The notes under the pieces: generated by a model
Database searches by the model: none
Told to the model about the DNA's origin: nothing
Seen by the model: the letters and a program-made list of their open reading frames with translations, nothing else
Shown: positions 1-11,934 of the stretch, in pieces
Layout: each line of letters starts with the position of its first letter
How positions within the stretch are numbered: the first letter of the stretch is position 1
Position numbers and translations under genes: made by a program
Assembly: GCA_028023455.1 (NCBI GenBank)
Contig: JAQFVV010012547.1
Span: 126,001 to 190,000, forward strand
Reading direction: 5' to 3'
DNA from: Epiperipatus broadwayi
Lineage: Eukaryota > Onychophora > Udeonychophora > Euonychophora > Peripatidae
Length of the DNA stretch: 64,000 nucleotides

Positions 1-93
1 TCCGCAAGATAAAAAGCGCCGGGTATAAAAAGAACTTTGTATTGTTATAAAAGAAAAATAGATATAAAATAAAAGAATATAAAAATAATAAGA

Positions 94-1262
94 TACTCAT
101 CTTGTAGCTAAAGACGCCGTTCTGTGGCGCCGTTTTCACGCTAAAAGTAATAAAAATGCTGTTTCCGCAGCTGACACATTCAAACCTGCATTTTCTATAA
201 TACATTTTTTTTGTTGTGCTACAGAATGCAGGCCGCTATGTCGCGTCGCAGCACAGCATGTATGTTGCATGGAAGCAAATATATTTCCCAAATTCGCACA
301 GTTTATAAAACCGTTACGACTTGATGAAAGAGTGTGTATTTGACCCATATGGAAATGTAGTTTTATTTGTTTTGTTTTTTTTAATTTTAAAGGATTAAAA
401 TGTTCAGATTTTGTAAAGTAATAATTCTAAGACTTTCTAAAACATACTGTATTTAAGTTTTAATTGTGAAAACATTAAAGATCTATGTTTTTAGTGAGTT
501 GCAATTCGGTAATGCGTCAAGTAACGTACTATTTGTAACATTCCAAGAGATAAACAATATGGCACAGGAAATCACACATGTTGTTAGACTCGGTGATTTA
601 TCAATAACAGAATATAATGCTGTGTCCTATTTGCAAGCTTTACGACTTATATATTACTAAACCTAACCCTAAAACTAACCCTAAAACCAACCCTAAAACT
701 AACCCTAAACCTAATCCTAAAACTAACCCGAAAACCTAACCCTAAAACTAACACTAACAACTGTTACTTTTTATTTGAATTAAAAATAGTCATAATATAT
801 GTTTATCTGTTAATAAAAAAAAAAAAAAGTAAAACGAAGACTAAGAAAATAAAAAATAGACTAAGAAATTGTAATTTTTATTACGATTATTATTTTTTAA
901 ACAACAACAAAAAAAAAGTCGTAACACAAGTAAAAAAATATCCAATAGAAAATTGATAAAAAAAAGCCGTAACACAAGTAAAAAAATATACGATAGAAAA
1001 TTTATTTTTCTAATAAAGAAACATAAAAAAGATGTATCAAATAGTAATTTGTTTATTTTATTTTACATTTATTATTATCATTTAAATTGTATATGTTAAT
1101 AAAAAATAATATTTAAAAAAGACGATTTTGTTTTGTTTTTATTTTCGCATTACAAAAAAGCACAGAAAATTATTAAAATCAACGGCCCGTGAATGTTCAT
1201 ATTTTATAGTTTTAGCATGAAAACGGCGCCATCCAACGGCATCTTTAGCTATAAGACAAGTA
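94..1262. mobile_element. Non-autonomous DNA transposon with ~50-bp terminal inverted repeats
   Basis: The left end (TACTCATCTTGTAGCTAAAG, then GCCGTT, GGCGCCGTTTTCACGCTAAAA) recurs in reverse complement at the right end (TTTTAGCATGAAAACGGCGCC, then AACGGCATCTTTAGCT and ATAAGACAAGTA). The arms cover about 94-147 and 1207-1262 and match over roughly 50 bases with a few substitutions. The 1.06 kb interior has short open frames only (for example 466-660 on + and 136-348 on -) and no transposase I recognise. It also holds a telomere-like tract. I infer a non-autonomous TIR element. I could not identify a clear target-site duplication, so the superfamily is open. Confidence 0.72.
656..758 (+). repeat. 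Telomere-like tandem repeat with 12-bp period
   Basis: About eight tandem units of a 12-mer close to CTAACCCTAAAA, with scattered substitutions (CCAACCC, CTAATCC, CTAACCCG). Each 12-mer is two degenerate copies of the hexamer CCCTAA/CCTAAA, the complement of TTAGGG. The tract lies inside the TIR element at 94-1262, so it is transposon cargo and not evidence of a chromosome end. Confidence 0.85.
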
Positions 1263-2636
1263 CCAATAATAATATATAAAAAAAAGGATTATCAATGAAA
1301 TTAGAAATAAATTTGATCGGAAATAAATTGGATCAAAAAACTATTAATTGGAAATAAACTGTATAATTTAATTGATTGATTCCAGAAAATTATAGAAGCT
1401 ACTATTAGAAGAGAATGATGTGTTGCTGAACCCATTGTATCGTGCACTGGCCTGAACCTTCTCTGCGGCACCATCAGCAGATAGTTCAAAGGACAAACCA
1501 TGTTCGTGTGAAGTCTAAAGAACAATGGAGTGTCCATGCCAAGATCCATGAGAGTTCATATAATATCACAAATTAAGGAAAGATCTATGAGGAATTAGCG
1601 CCAACCGGTTGGAAACAACAAATTACAGAAGCTACATTTTATCATACTCGTGTCGAATCAAATTCAAATCCTAGGTAACATTTAATTTTCTTATTCTCCA
1701 ATTCTTGATATATAAGCCGTGGTAGATAAGTAAATAAAACAAAAAAAAAACTTAACTTCTCATGAACTATTATCTTCAGAGTATAAATGATATTAGCTCC
1801 ATTGTCCAACTTTTATGCAAAATTATTAATTGTTTGTGTGAATCTTAACTAAGTATATTTTGTATTTTATTTTATGTCAAAAGTATTAAAATATTTAACT
1901 GAAAAGTGTGTGTGTGGTTGTATTATGAGACAAAATGATTATGTTAAGAAAAGAGAGTGGGGATTAAATTAGTACTGAAATATTTATTACTAGAATGATC
2001 GTATGCTTTTAATATGGTATAAAATGCTCATTTTAGAAAAAAAGCGAGATCCACAGTGTTATTGAAATATTTATGCTAATAGAAGGAATGTATACCATTA
2101 TTATGGGATAATACATTTAATTTATGGAAATAGAGCGGGGATTGAAATATTTAATCGTTATTAAGAAGTGATTTAAGTTAAAGCTAAAAGAATAGGGAGT
2201 ATCTTTTGAAATAAGGATTTTGAATGACACAAATGTTTTATTGTGTTGAAAGTAAAAAAATTTTTTTATATAATATTAAGAAATAGAATTTTTAGAATGG
2301 GCGGATATTCCTAAGACAGCTACAATTCGATGAGCTAGCTGGGATTTCAGGTACTAGATTCGTTGCTGGTCGAGCAGATGCGTTAATTATTATGATTAAC
2401 TGGTGCCTAAAGGGATCTCCTTAAAATAAAAGTGTTTGATTGGACAGTGTTTTAATTTAGTAGCAGAGTGTTTATGTTATTGGTGGCTTGCTGCCAATGA
2501 TATTGTTCACTCCACCCAAGGGACCAGAAACCCTCAGAGATAGTAAAGTTTGTTAATAAGGTAAATACGAAAGTATATACATATTCTTTATTCTTATTAA
2601 ACGAGGAAAGTGGGCTGTTCAATATATATATATATT
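1263..2636. other. AT-rich non-coding stretch, no gene seen
   Basis: Between the TIR element and the first LTR I see no splice-bounded exon, no RNA gene and no open frame with recognisable motifs. A moderately less AT-rich patch at about 1380-1680 looks like old repeat sequence but I could not assign it. An (AT)n run precedes the LTR at about 2620. Confidence 0.5.
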
Positions 2637-3165
2637 TGTTATTTATCAATCTAGCCTCCTGTCTCTCTCCCCATAAATTCTTACCAATTAAATATAATAA
2701 ATTAATTTTATAATAGGTAGTGAGATAAGAGTTCACCCTCTACCAAAATAATCATGGTATGCTTTAATAATACTGATAGTGTAGAATATCTGTCCTTGAT
2801 TTCCCAGTATTGTATGATACTCTGGTTTTAAAGTTAATATAAATTCATAATTCATAGAGGATCTAATATGCCTTCAGTTAACTAGAAGTGATTTAATGGT
2901 TTGGAAAGGTGACTGTAGTCTTATCATATTTTTATGAATATAGCTAGGTCTGATCATTTGTATAATTTATGATTAAATTAAATTATATTTTTCCTACTAT
3001 CTTGTTTCATTTCTGTTATTTGGATTTAAGTGTGAAATCTCAAATGTCAATTTTCTTATTAAGCATTAATTTTGCATATCCATAGGATTATTATAATTTG
3101 TGCTTAATTTTAGCTTTATCTGTTTTTTTTTTTGTTTTTTTTTGCCAAATGGCAGGATTGTTATA
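2637..3165 (+). repeat. Left LTR of decayed LTR retrotransposon
   Basis: Direct-repeat partner of 7846-8362, starting TGTTATTTAT and ending near GGATTGTTATA. The primer-binding-like sequence begins about 70 bases further on, so the true end may be nearer 3233. Confidence 0.65.
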
Positions 3166-3238
3166 AATGGCACTTTAAAATGTAGAATTCAAATATATTT
3201 ATTTATCACTCTCTAGACGAGATAAATCAGTTATAAAT

Positions 3239-3252
3239 TGGCATCCAATGTG
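3239..3252 (+). other. Primer-binding-site-like sequence
   Basis: TGGCATCCAATGTG resembles the tRNA-Lys-type primer-binding site (TGGCGCCCAACGTG) of Ty3/gypsy elements, with three substitutions. It is preceded by GTTATA, a plausible decayed LTR end. Assigned by resemblance only. Confidence 0.4.
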
Positions 3253-3608
3253 AGTGCTCTATAGTGACTTTAGCTATTTAATATAAAATAATAATTAAAA
3301 TATAAATAGATAATAATAATTTGGTGAGAAATATGGGAACAGAAAAGAGATTAATAGTTAAAATAATAACTGAATTGAATTTTATATTTAGTGAATTTTA
3401 ATGTTAAGAGAAAATATAAGCAACTAATATAATTAAATGTGCACATTAGTAAGGCAAACTAGTGAAATGACAAGTAATAAAATAATCAGGCAGATAAAGG
3501 TGGATGGACACACCAATCAATTGAATAAGAAATTTAGCAGAAATAATTTTTAAAAATAGTGTTATTAAATATATATATATATTGTAGCTAAATATTATGA
3601 TTATTTAG

Positions 3609-4250
3609 ATGCTTAATGCAGATCCAGGAAAAGAAACAGAAAACATTTCCAATGAGGAACAAAGTAAAGATCGAGTAGATGTCTCAAATAATGATGAGAT
3701 TAGGCAATGATGAGGAAAATGTTTGAAAAACAAAATGAAAAATTTGAAAATCAAATGAAGAGACGACCACAAAATTAGAAAAAATAGAAAGTCAATCTAA
3801 AGAAACAGCCATAAAGTTTGAGAATTTAAAAAATGAAATTTTAGACAAATTAGATGAACGAAGTAAAATACTTGATATAATGTTTGAAGATCAAATTAAA
3901 GGATAGACAGAATACTGGATAATCATAAAAAGGAAATAGTTGAATCAGAAAATCATAGGGTGTTAGAACAAGTTTTTTTGGAAATAACTACTATTGTTGA
4001 AAAGTTTGGAAAGATAGAAATAGAATGTTCCGATGATGTAGTAGAAATAAAGTATACAAAGGAGCAACAGAGCATAGATATGAAGCTTCCAAATGTTGGA
4101 TAGGTGCAACAAAGTGAGGAAATAAAAGCTAAAGATAGTCAACAAAGCATAAATGAAATATTGTTGGAAACAAAATTATTTCAAAAGAAATGGAAAATTT
4201 AGAGAATAAGTTTTATGATGATATGGAAGGAATGGGAAAATTAAAAATCC
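3609..4250 (+). pseudogene. gag-like coiled-coil remnant
   Basis: Starting at an ATG the frame reads MLNADPGKETENISNEEQSK and then continues as lysine/glutamate/isoleucine-rich heptad-like sequence with several in-frame stops and frame changes. Composition and position (directly downstream of the left LTR and primer-binding-like site) fit the gag region of an LTR retrotransposon. No zinc knuckle was found. It is broken and no start can be defended beyond this ATG. An unrelated coiled-coil ORF of another mobile element is the alternative. Confidence 0.4.
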
Positions 4251-5079
4251 AATTGATTAATTACAAATGTGTAACATAAGTTTATAAAACCATAAATTGT
4301 AGAGTAAGGGGAAGGTTGAAAGTAAAAGTTAAAATGGTCACAGCTGTAATGGCAAAGAAAAAGAGGAATAGAGCCTCTAGAAGACACATGAAATATTTAC
4401 TCCGTAGAAAATTAGTAGTAAGGGTAACCATGTGATAGATGGTAACATAGATAGAGACATTTTGCTGTTTCATTTGAAGACAAAGAGTAATTGAAAAATA
4501 CGAGAAGAGAGGGAAAGCTTAATCCTAGTTAACTCGAAGACCTAGGATCTGATTAATGAATTAATGAGTTAAAAGTTTGAATGGAAAATAAAAATATAAT
4601 ACTGAAACATATTTTTTTAAAAAAAACAAACAACAGCATATGTTCTATCTTAATTAATAATTGTCAAAATCATAATAATAATGTTGAAATAATAATTTTA
4701 AAACAAAAAAAAACTGTTAGTAAAAAATGTTTATAGTTAAGGTACTTCTAAAACTCCAATTATATATTATGCATATATTTGTTGTGTTTATGTTGGGTAT
4801 TTAAATATGTCTAAGACATGAAAGAAAAGTATGATATTGAACAAAAAGCATATTATTGAATATTTACATTATACATAATCAAAAAGATATTTCTTGACAC
4901 AAAAACTAGTTAAAAAGTAAGAGTTAAATATTTTATTATATACCATATGAAATTAAAGATCATGGCTATCATAGAAATGAAGTTATTGACTTACATGACT
5001 TCATATTTACAGAAGAAATTAATATTTATAGAATATGATCTCTTTATTTATTGTTTTATTATTATTCTGTATGAAAAGA

Positions 5080-5350
5080 TAATGAAGGTTTGAAAAATGT
5101 CCATTCTATTGATTGTTTTTTCCAGACACGTGTTCTATTCTGTAAGACATAGCTTAATGAAAGCAGGAGATCTAAGAATAAATAAGCAGAAGTCTTCTAG
5201 TTAGACTTTTTAGTTAGGTGATAAAGCTATGATTTGTGTTAATCCTGTAAGTTATTCTGAAAAAGGGTCTATAAAAATTTCAAGAAATTTATGATGGCCT
5301 GTTCACCATTATTGCCAATATAACAATACTGCTTTTGTATTGGCTAATGA
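5080..5350 (+). pseudogene. Integrase C-terminal-like remnant
   Basis: The + strand contains a broken reading GDKAMICVNP, then KISRN, a stop, WPVHHYCQYN and AFVLANEG. This order resembles the C-terminal stretch of Ty3/gypsy integrases (GDKVWL, a basic segment, LSRKWDGPY, then V-I/Y-V-I). The stop falls where the W-x-G motif is expected. Reverse transcriptase motifs were not recovered between the gag-like remnant and this point, so much of pol appears to have been deleted or mutated beyond recognition. Confidence 0.4.
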
Positions 5351-7263
5351 AGGAATAGAAAAGGGAATGTACAATGCCTGCTGTTTGAAACTTGTTAAAG
5401 AGAATTTAACTAGTGATGATGAGTAGATGATTGAGAGGGTAAAGGTATAGAATTGGAGGTACAAAGTACATATGATAATTGTGGATTGAAAATATTTGTA
5501 TGATTAAGCCTTTTCTTTGTAGGAGTCTGCTTAATTACAGGCATGTGCTTGTGCTCAAACCCCCCATGTAAGTTGATAGTGAAGCATCAGTCAAAAGATA
5601 TCCTGGGTTCACTACAGAGTAGCTGCTAGAAAGGAATTCCCAGTGAAATGACAAATAATGAATTATGAACTGTTAGTTAAAATTGGATATTCAGTAGAGT
5701 TTTCCTTTGGTATGCAATAAAAAGCTATTCAAACCAAGAGTTCCTGGTTAGCAGCCATTTATTACACAATTTGGCTAACTTACGTAGTTGCAACATCCTT
5801 GAGAAATTAAAAGAGGGTTTAATTAACCTTTAGTCAGTTTACTTTAGTATTGAAAAGTGATTTTAAATTTGGTACCTATTTTAATATTGAAAATTAATTT
5901 TAAATTTGGTACATCTCCTGCTTATAAGTCTAGCTCATTATCAAGCTTAATAAACATTTAGTCAGTTTACTTTAGTAATGAAAAGTGTGATTTCAAATTT
6001 GCTGCCTCCCTAATCTTTAGTTCATTGTCAAGGTTGTATATAAAAAGCAATGATGCTAATGTTTAGAAAATAAAATCATCCAATGTTAAAAATTCTAAAT
6101 TGACTTATTTTATTTCTAATCTGGAAGGAGAGCAATGCATTAGTTGTAAAGTGAGATACATTACTGACCACAAGAGTGTCTGAATGCTAGTTACTTTTAG
6201 GGTAACTGTTTTAATAAAAAATGCTATTAAAAAAAGAGTAGATAAGTTAAGTAGTTCGTTTACTTCTCTAGTTTGAAATTTGCTTGTATTGTCTCTAAAT
6301 TCAACATACAATATTCAAAGTTAAAATAATTGAAATCTGATTTTTTATTTTTTTTAAAAAAAATGTCCAAGCTTTGTTTTGTTAAAATTTCAAATTTTTA
6401 AATCGGATTTTTGTATTGTAACAAATATTTTTGTTATTGTAATTAATAAAATTAATTTAAAAAAAGAAGGTTGAAGATGATAATTATATATATACATTTA
6501 ATTTTAAAAATGTATAAGTTAAAATGTTAAAGTAATTTTAATCTGTCAAATTAAAAAATTCCTCAGGGAGTTAAAGTTACAAATTTTATTTGATAAAGAA
6601 AAAACTAATTACACCTGCAATTGGATTTTTTCTAATTAAAGCTAATATTTGGAATTTAGAAAATTTATTAATTAAATGCATACATTAGAGAACAATAGAG
6701 GTTCATACTACAAATTCTCCCCAAAATCTAAGTCATCTCTGTTGGACTTAAATTCAAGAGCCAAGAAGGAAGGCAACAGAATACGTCTAGCAGAAGAGCT
6801 AAAGTAGCCTAATGGAAGTACAAAAGCCAAAAATGTAGACAGCAGGATATTTCCAATAGAAGAATCAAGTCAAATTCCAGTGCAATGCCCTACTGAAGGT
6901 CCAAAAGGGAATCTTAAGAGATTTGAAAAGGTCATATGAACCTCAATATTATTTATTTTAAATATTTGATTGCTAAGAACCTCTATATTATTTTATTTAT
7001 TTGATTTTCATACACAGCAAACCAGTTTAAATAAAATGTGATTTAAAATTTTAAATAAAACCTCATGCTTTTTCCAGCATCTCAAGTCTGTCTTTTGGTT
7101 TTACAATTGTCATTAACTGCTTGTAAAAACTATTTTATTTAGCAGCCAAGTTATGATCAAAAACAAATATTATTAAATGATCAAAATAATGTGTGATGGC
7201 TAAATCTATGGGATGTGCGATTTATCTTATACAATGTAGCCTGGATTGATTATTTATCTTTAG

Positions 7264-7373
7264 TTATTAAACAGACAAATTCTCCATACAGTAGTGCCGC
7301 TCAGTGCATCAATTGATTACTCTGGCTTGCACTGAGTGGCACTACTGTATGGAGAGTTTTGCCTGTTTAATAA
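7264..7373. mobile_element. Palindromic MITE, CTCCATACAGTAGTGCC family, nested in LTR element
   Basis: A near-perfect palindrome: left arm 7264-7308 (TTATTAAACAG, CTCCATACAGTAGTGCC, CTCAGTGCA) pairs with right arm 7328-7373 around a 19-nt loop. The core CTCCATACAGTAGTGCC recurs at 25523-25740, 61151-62129 and in part near 62880. The adjoining sequence 7361-7410, in reverse complement, recurs near 23461-23515 and in the array at 61.1-62.1 kb, so the family consensus is longer than the palindrome. Confidence 0.75.
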
Positions 7374-7845
7374 CAGTTATGAGCAAGCATAAGAAATGGT
7401 GATCATGTGATATTTATCTTTAGCCTGTTATGTGATCAAACTTTAACTGCAATTTTTGGATTGTGTTTAACTTATGTTAAATTATACCTGCACATAAATT
7501 TCTCTCACATAAAATATTTGTATCTTTAGAGAGGTGAAGAAAATAATTTGAAAAATAAAGCAACTAAAGAAATTGAAAACTTATTATTTCTAAACTTTCA
7601 AGACTGGATTTATAGTATTTTAAATACTGGTATAGTCTCCATAATGTAAAAACAGATAAATGAAGAAAAATGTTAAGCTTAAGAAAAAAGTGATTTTAAA
7701 CTGGATACTTTGATAACACTTTTGTTTTAAATGTGATCACTTAAAGGATGGTAATATTTATGTATTTATTACTTATTTATATTTTATAACTTAAAGTAAG
7801 TGTCTTGATATTTTACATATGTCTTATTATATAATAATTTTTTTT

Positions 7846-8362
7846 TGTTATTTATTAATTTAGTCTCCTGTCTCTCTTTTTATAAATTCTTACCATTTAC
7901 ATATAATAAATTAATTTATAACAGCCAGTGAGATAAGAGTTCATATTCTATCAAATTAGTTGTGGCATGCCTTAATAATACTGATGGTGTAGAATATATT
8001 CCCATGGATTTCCCAGTATTGAGTGATACTCTGATTTTAAACGTAATATAAATGCATAATCCATAGAGGATCTAATTTTCCATCAGCTAACTAGGAGTGA
8101 TTTAATCATCTGGAAACGTGACAGTAGTCTATCTTATTTTTATGAATATAGCTAGGTCTGACCATTAGTATAATTTATGATTATATAAAATTATATTTTT
8201 CCTCCTATCTTATTTCATTTTATTTGGATTTAAGTGTGAAATCTCAAAAGTCAGTTTTATTATTAAGTATTAACTTTGCATATCCATAGAATTATTATAA
8301 TTTGTGTTTAATTTTAATTTTGGTGATCTCTTTCTCTTTTGCCAAATGGCAGGATTGTTACA
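7846..8362 (+). repeat. Right LTR of decayed LTR retrotransposon
   Basis: Direct-repeat partner of 2637-3165, ending GGATTGTTACA, which has the usual CA terminus. The flanking five bases (ATGGA) do not match those before the left LTR. Confidence 0.62.
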
Positions 8363-9799
8363 ATGGATATATAATGTTAGTTTTAAGTTTTATTAGTAGA
8401 AGACATTATGAAAAAATTATATTTCGGAAGAATGTTGTAGAAACGAATAACAGAGACCTATAGATCAAATAATTTGGTAAAATTATTAAATTAGCAGAGT
8501 TTAAAACAATTTATTGTTTTGTATGTATATATTTGATGAATTAAGTGGCAGTCAAAATTATTATAATTTTCAAAATTGAATCTATATGATAATCCGTGCT
8601 TCAAAAATAAATTTGCATAATTCTGTTAGATGCATCAAAATTGATATTGAATTTATCTTATTTTGGAAGAATATCAGATTATATAAAATTAGAAATACTT
8701 CTTCTATTGAGAGGAGTCATGAGATATTTTTTAGGAAAATTATTAATGTATTTATTAAAAAAATAAAATATAAATATTATCAGTAATAACTATTAGGAGA
8801 TCATACTTATTTTAATGGAACAATATGTGAATGTTAAAGGACTAATAATGACATTGTCTGACATTTATTTACAATTATTATTTGAAAACTATGATTTTAT
8901 TTTACTAATGGTAATAGAGTTAATAACAGTCAGAAAGTTCAAAACTTATAGATAATAGATACATCAAATATAGACAAAATAGAATTGGATACATGTCTAA
9001 AAGAAGAGGTAGAACACTTGTAGTAATAATTAAGATACTTAACAGCACTTATACTATAGGATATAATTATCAAGAGGGTTCTATTGGCATTTAATCAAAC
9101 TTAACAATAAAAAAATGTAGCTTGTATAAAGTATGTATATTGAACTAGAAAATTCTTTAATAAATGATATGTACTATATATATAAACATTATATTTTTAA
9201 TTAATTAGTCATGTTAGAAGTTTTAATTACCCTGATCTATAATGGGAAAGTATTGCAGCTGGATTATCTATAGATCAACTATTTGAAAAAAAAATCCTAA
9301 ATCTAAGTTTCATTGGAATTTTAAAAAGTTAAGTTTTACTTGAATAGAATTGAAATCCAGGTTATGGGCATTGCAAGTAGATATGCTATGCTCCACAGAG
9401 CAGTAGTGAAGGAGAAGGTGTTAATTACTATGCTAGTCGACTGTAGATGAGAGTTTTTATGGTTGTCCTTTTATGTTTCTTCTAACCAATAATATATCTA
9501 TTTACTTATCAATAGTTGGATAAATTTGCTACAAATTTTTAAGCTACATGAAAAATTTTTAAGTTCCTGGATTTGAATTTTAAATCATAGGCATCACAGT
9601 CAGAAACACCATTATAAATAGTGTTTATATATATAATCATATTTATGTATAGTCATACATAGATTTATTTAAAATACTTGGATACACAAGATTGTGTTTT
9701 CTATTTTTTAGTCATATTTCACAAATTAATTTTTTCTCTCTTACTATTTTAGGCTATTTCCATATGCTGTTTAATAAAATATATATTTTTTAAATTTAG
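8363..9799. other. AT-rich intron-like sequence upstream of exon A
   Basis: No open frame with recognisable motifs. The ORF at 8586-8786 is low-complexity isoleucine/lysine-rich and I treat it as chance. The stretch presumably belongs to the intron preceding exon A. Upstream exons encoding the very N-terminus (the conserved first ~130 residues of VPS13 proteins) were looked for in 1-9799 and not found. Confidence 0.55.
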
Positions 9800-9916
9800 T
9801 TGAAAGTGAACGATGTCCACATTCGCTATGAGGATGATGTTTCAGATTCAAAGCACCCATTTGCTTTTGGAATAACAATTCAAAGTTTATCAGCCCAGAG
9901 CACTGATGATAATTGG
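9800..9916 (+). CDS. VPS13D: VPS13D-like exon A (39 codons)
   Basis: Internal exon, phase 0 at both ends, bounded by TTTAG before 9800 and GT at 9917. It reads LKVNDVHIRYEDDVSDSKHP, then FAFGITIQSLSAQSTDDNW. The HIRYED and HPFAFGI motifs are hallmark sequence of the N-terminal chorein region shared by VPS13A, C and D. VPS13 proteins are rod-like bridges with a hydrophobic groove that move phospholipids between membranes at contact sites. The N-terminal end docks at the lipid donor, usually the ER. This exon joins exon B in frame, giving the usual order of an N-terminal VPS13 segment. Assignment to VPS13D rather than A or C rests mainly on exons C to F. Confidence 0.9.
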
Positions 9917-11510
9917 GTAATTAAATCTTAATTTCTATTATAATTTACTTAAAGTAAATATAAATGTGAGAAGAAAAAAAAAAACAATTCTAAAAAAGAA
10001 ATTTATAGCAGTCCATGGTTTTTATTAAACTTTAACTGTTAACATTTAGATTGAATGAATATGTATGTAAGATATAAAATGTGTTAAGAATTATCCAGAA
10101 ATGAGAAATTGTTAAAAAGTTTCAGCTATCCATTGAGCTTGCACTTGGTTAAATAATGTTTAACACTCATTAGAGAAATTTCTTTAATATCAGAATTTTT
10201 AGAAGATATTATTATACAAAAAGTTATTGAGTAGAGATTAAATTGGATGTGTGATGTATTACATGTTATCCCTATTCTAGTGACAAACTTCAGTATTAAA
10301 AATTCTGGTGTCAAGCTTTACTATTAAAAATACTTATTGTTGCATGAAAATTGTAATTATTATTTTTTTAGATCAAATATCAGATGATTTCATAATTGCC
10401 ATTTCTACATTAGAGAATTATCACTATCTTCATTTACAATCAATTTGATTATTTGATATTATCATAGATAGCAGTTGCTTTATGGACACAGTATAATACT
10501 TTCAATTGTGATTTTACATTTTTTCAGTATATTTTATAGGTTTGTAAAACAAATAATACTTAATATTTTTTTAAATTTATACAGCTTGTCACTTACAATG
10601 TGGTTTTTTTTTTTTTGTTTCACAGTTTTGCTGGATTAATAATTTTTCTCTATTAAAAAATGTTATAGTAATAATCCAACAATACACCTCTTATCCCCTC
10701 TTTTTATCCGTCTGGGTTTTTAAATTACAATATGTTTCTGAAAATATAAACAAATATATTAAAAGGATATATTAAATATTAATAGTAAATATTAATGCTT
10801 GTATTTATTGAATATAAATTTACAGTTGTTTTTGTATATATTAAAAATTTATCTTTATATTAATATAATGTCTTTATAGTAAAAAAAAAATTATTGATTA
10901 GTTTTTTTTTCTTTATTCGTTTGGATAATTTTTGTGTCAATTTTTAAATTAATATTAATAAGTTAAAAACAATTATGAAAACAATGTAAAAAAATTAATA
11001 AAATCATACTTTTTTTCTTGAATATAAAGATTTAAAAGTAAAATTAATTTATTAATAAGGTGAAAGAAAAGATTATACTATAAAATTTTTTTTAATGAAA
11101 ATAAAGGTGATGTAAAAAAAAATAAAACTTAGTGGAAAATAAATGAAATATTATTATAATTCGGGAAATCTAATTCTACAAATTTATGAAGATTTACAAA
11201 ACTATTTTAATATAAAGATAATATTTTTTTATTATATATTTTTAATATCATATTTTTGAATGAATTAGTACTTCATGATATTAATGTTTCAAAAAATCAT
11301 TATAGTTTATTTTATTTTTATACCAACTTTAAGCAAAGAATTACATAAAATATTAAAATAATGTAAATACAAATTCTAAAATAGATAAAATCAGAATGTT
11401 AGACATAATACACAAAAACTAATTTCCTACATTACAAAAATCTATAATATGATTGATTTATAGTCTGGTGATAAAAATAATTTTGACAACAATAGATCTA
11501 TAGTTATATT

Positions 11511-11934
11511 GTTTTCCTGAAGGTTTGTGATGATGGTGTTCTAGTTGTATTTTTATATTGGACTATTTCCATCATCTGATATATGTATTGAATGTCTTTA
11601 GAAAAATTTAACTTTATTTAAATATTCCGAATACATTCAACTGTTAGTAATAGTGCATCAAACAGGTTAGTATATGCACAATGTTTCGAGAAGTATTAGT
11701 CTCCCCTCTACAATCTATAACTATACATCCTATAATTGTTAAAGTAATAGAAAATTATTTTTATTTATATATTGGCCTATTTCCACCATCTAATATGAGT
11801 ATTGAATGTCTTTAGAAAAAATTATCTTTATTTAAATATTCCAAATACATTCAACTGTTAGTAATAGCACACAGGGTAGTAGCCCATTATATAAATACAA
11901 CTAAAACACCATCATCACAAACCTTCAGGAAAAC
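11511..11934. mobile_element. 424-bp TIR element with internal direct repeat
   Basis: Outer inverted arms of about 45 bases: GTTTTCCTGAAGGTTTGTGA at the left and its complement TCACAAACCTTCAGGAAAAC at the right, continuing through GATGGTGTT and TAGTTGTATTTTTATA. Inside, two direct copies of about 105 bases share ATTGAATGTCTTTAGAAAAA and AATACATTCAACTGTTAGTA (near 11590-11652 and 11793-11865). No coding capacity, so I call it non-autonomous. Confidence 0.75.

Larger units (their letters stand above)
2637..8362 (+). mobile_element. Decayed Ty3/gypsy-like LTR retrotransposon
   Basis: Two direct repeats of about 0.52 kb (2637-3165 and 7846-8362) flank about 4.7 kb. Both contain the same order of landmarks: TTGTTATTTAT, CTCCTGTCTCTCT, GTGAGATAAGAGTTCA, GATTTCCCAGTATTG, CATAGAGGATCTAAT, GAATATAGCTAGGTCTGA and GCCAAATGGCAGGATTGTTA. 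Between them a tRNA-Lys-type primer-binding-like site follows the left repeat, a glutamate/lysine-rich coiled-coil gag-like remnant lies at 3609-4250, and an integrase tail-like remnant at about 5080-5350. All frames carry stops. No matching target-site duplication was found, so exact ends are uncertain. A palindromic MITE (7264-7373) is nested in it. Orientation is sense to the host gene. Confidence 0.65.

Noticed and set aside
656-758. Telomere-like tract as a chromosome end
   Set aside because: It is internal to a TIR element, degenerate, and flanked by unique sequence on both sides.
3963-4473. Minus-strand hydrophobic frames at 3963-4145 and 4282-4473 as membrane proteins
   Set aside because: They are antisense shadows of the lysine/glutamate-rich gag-like remnant. 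AAA/GAA-rich codons read backwards as TTT/TTC.
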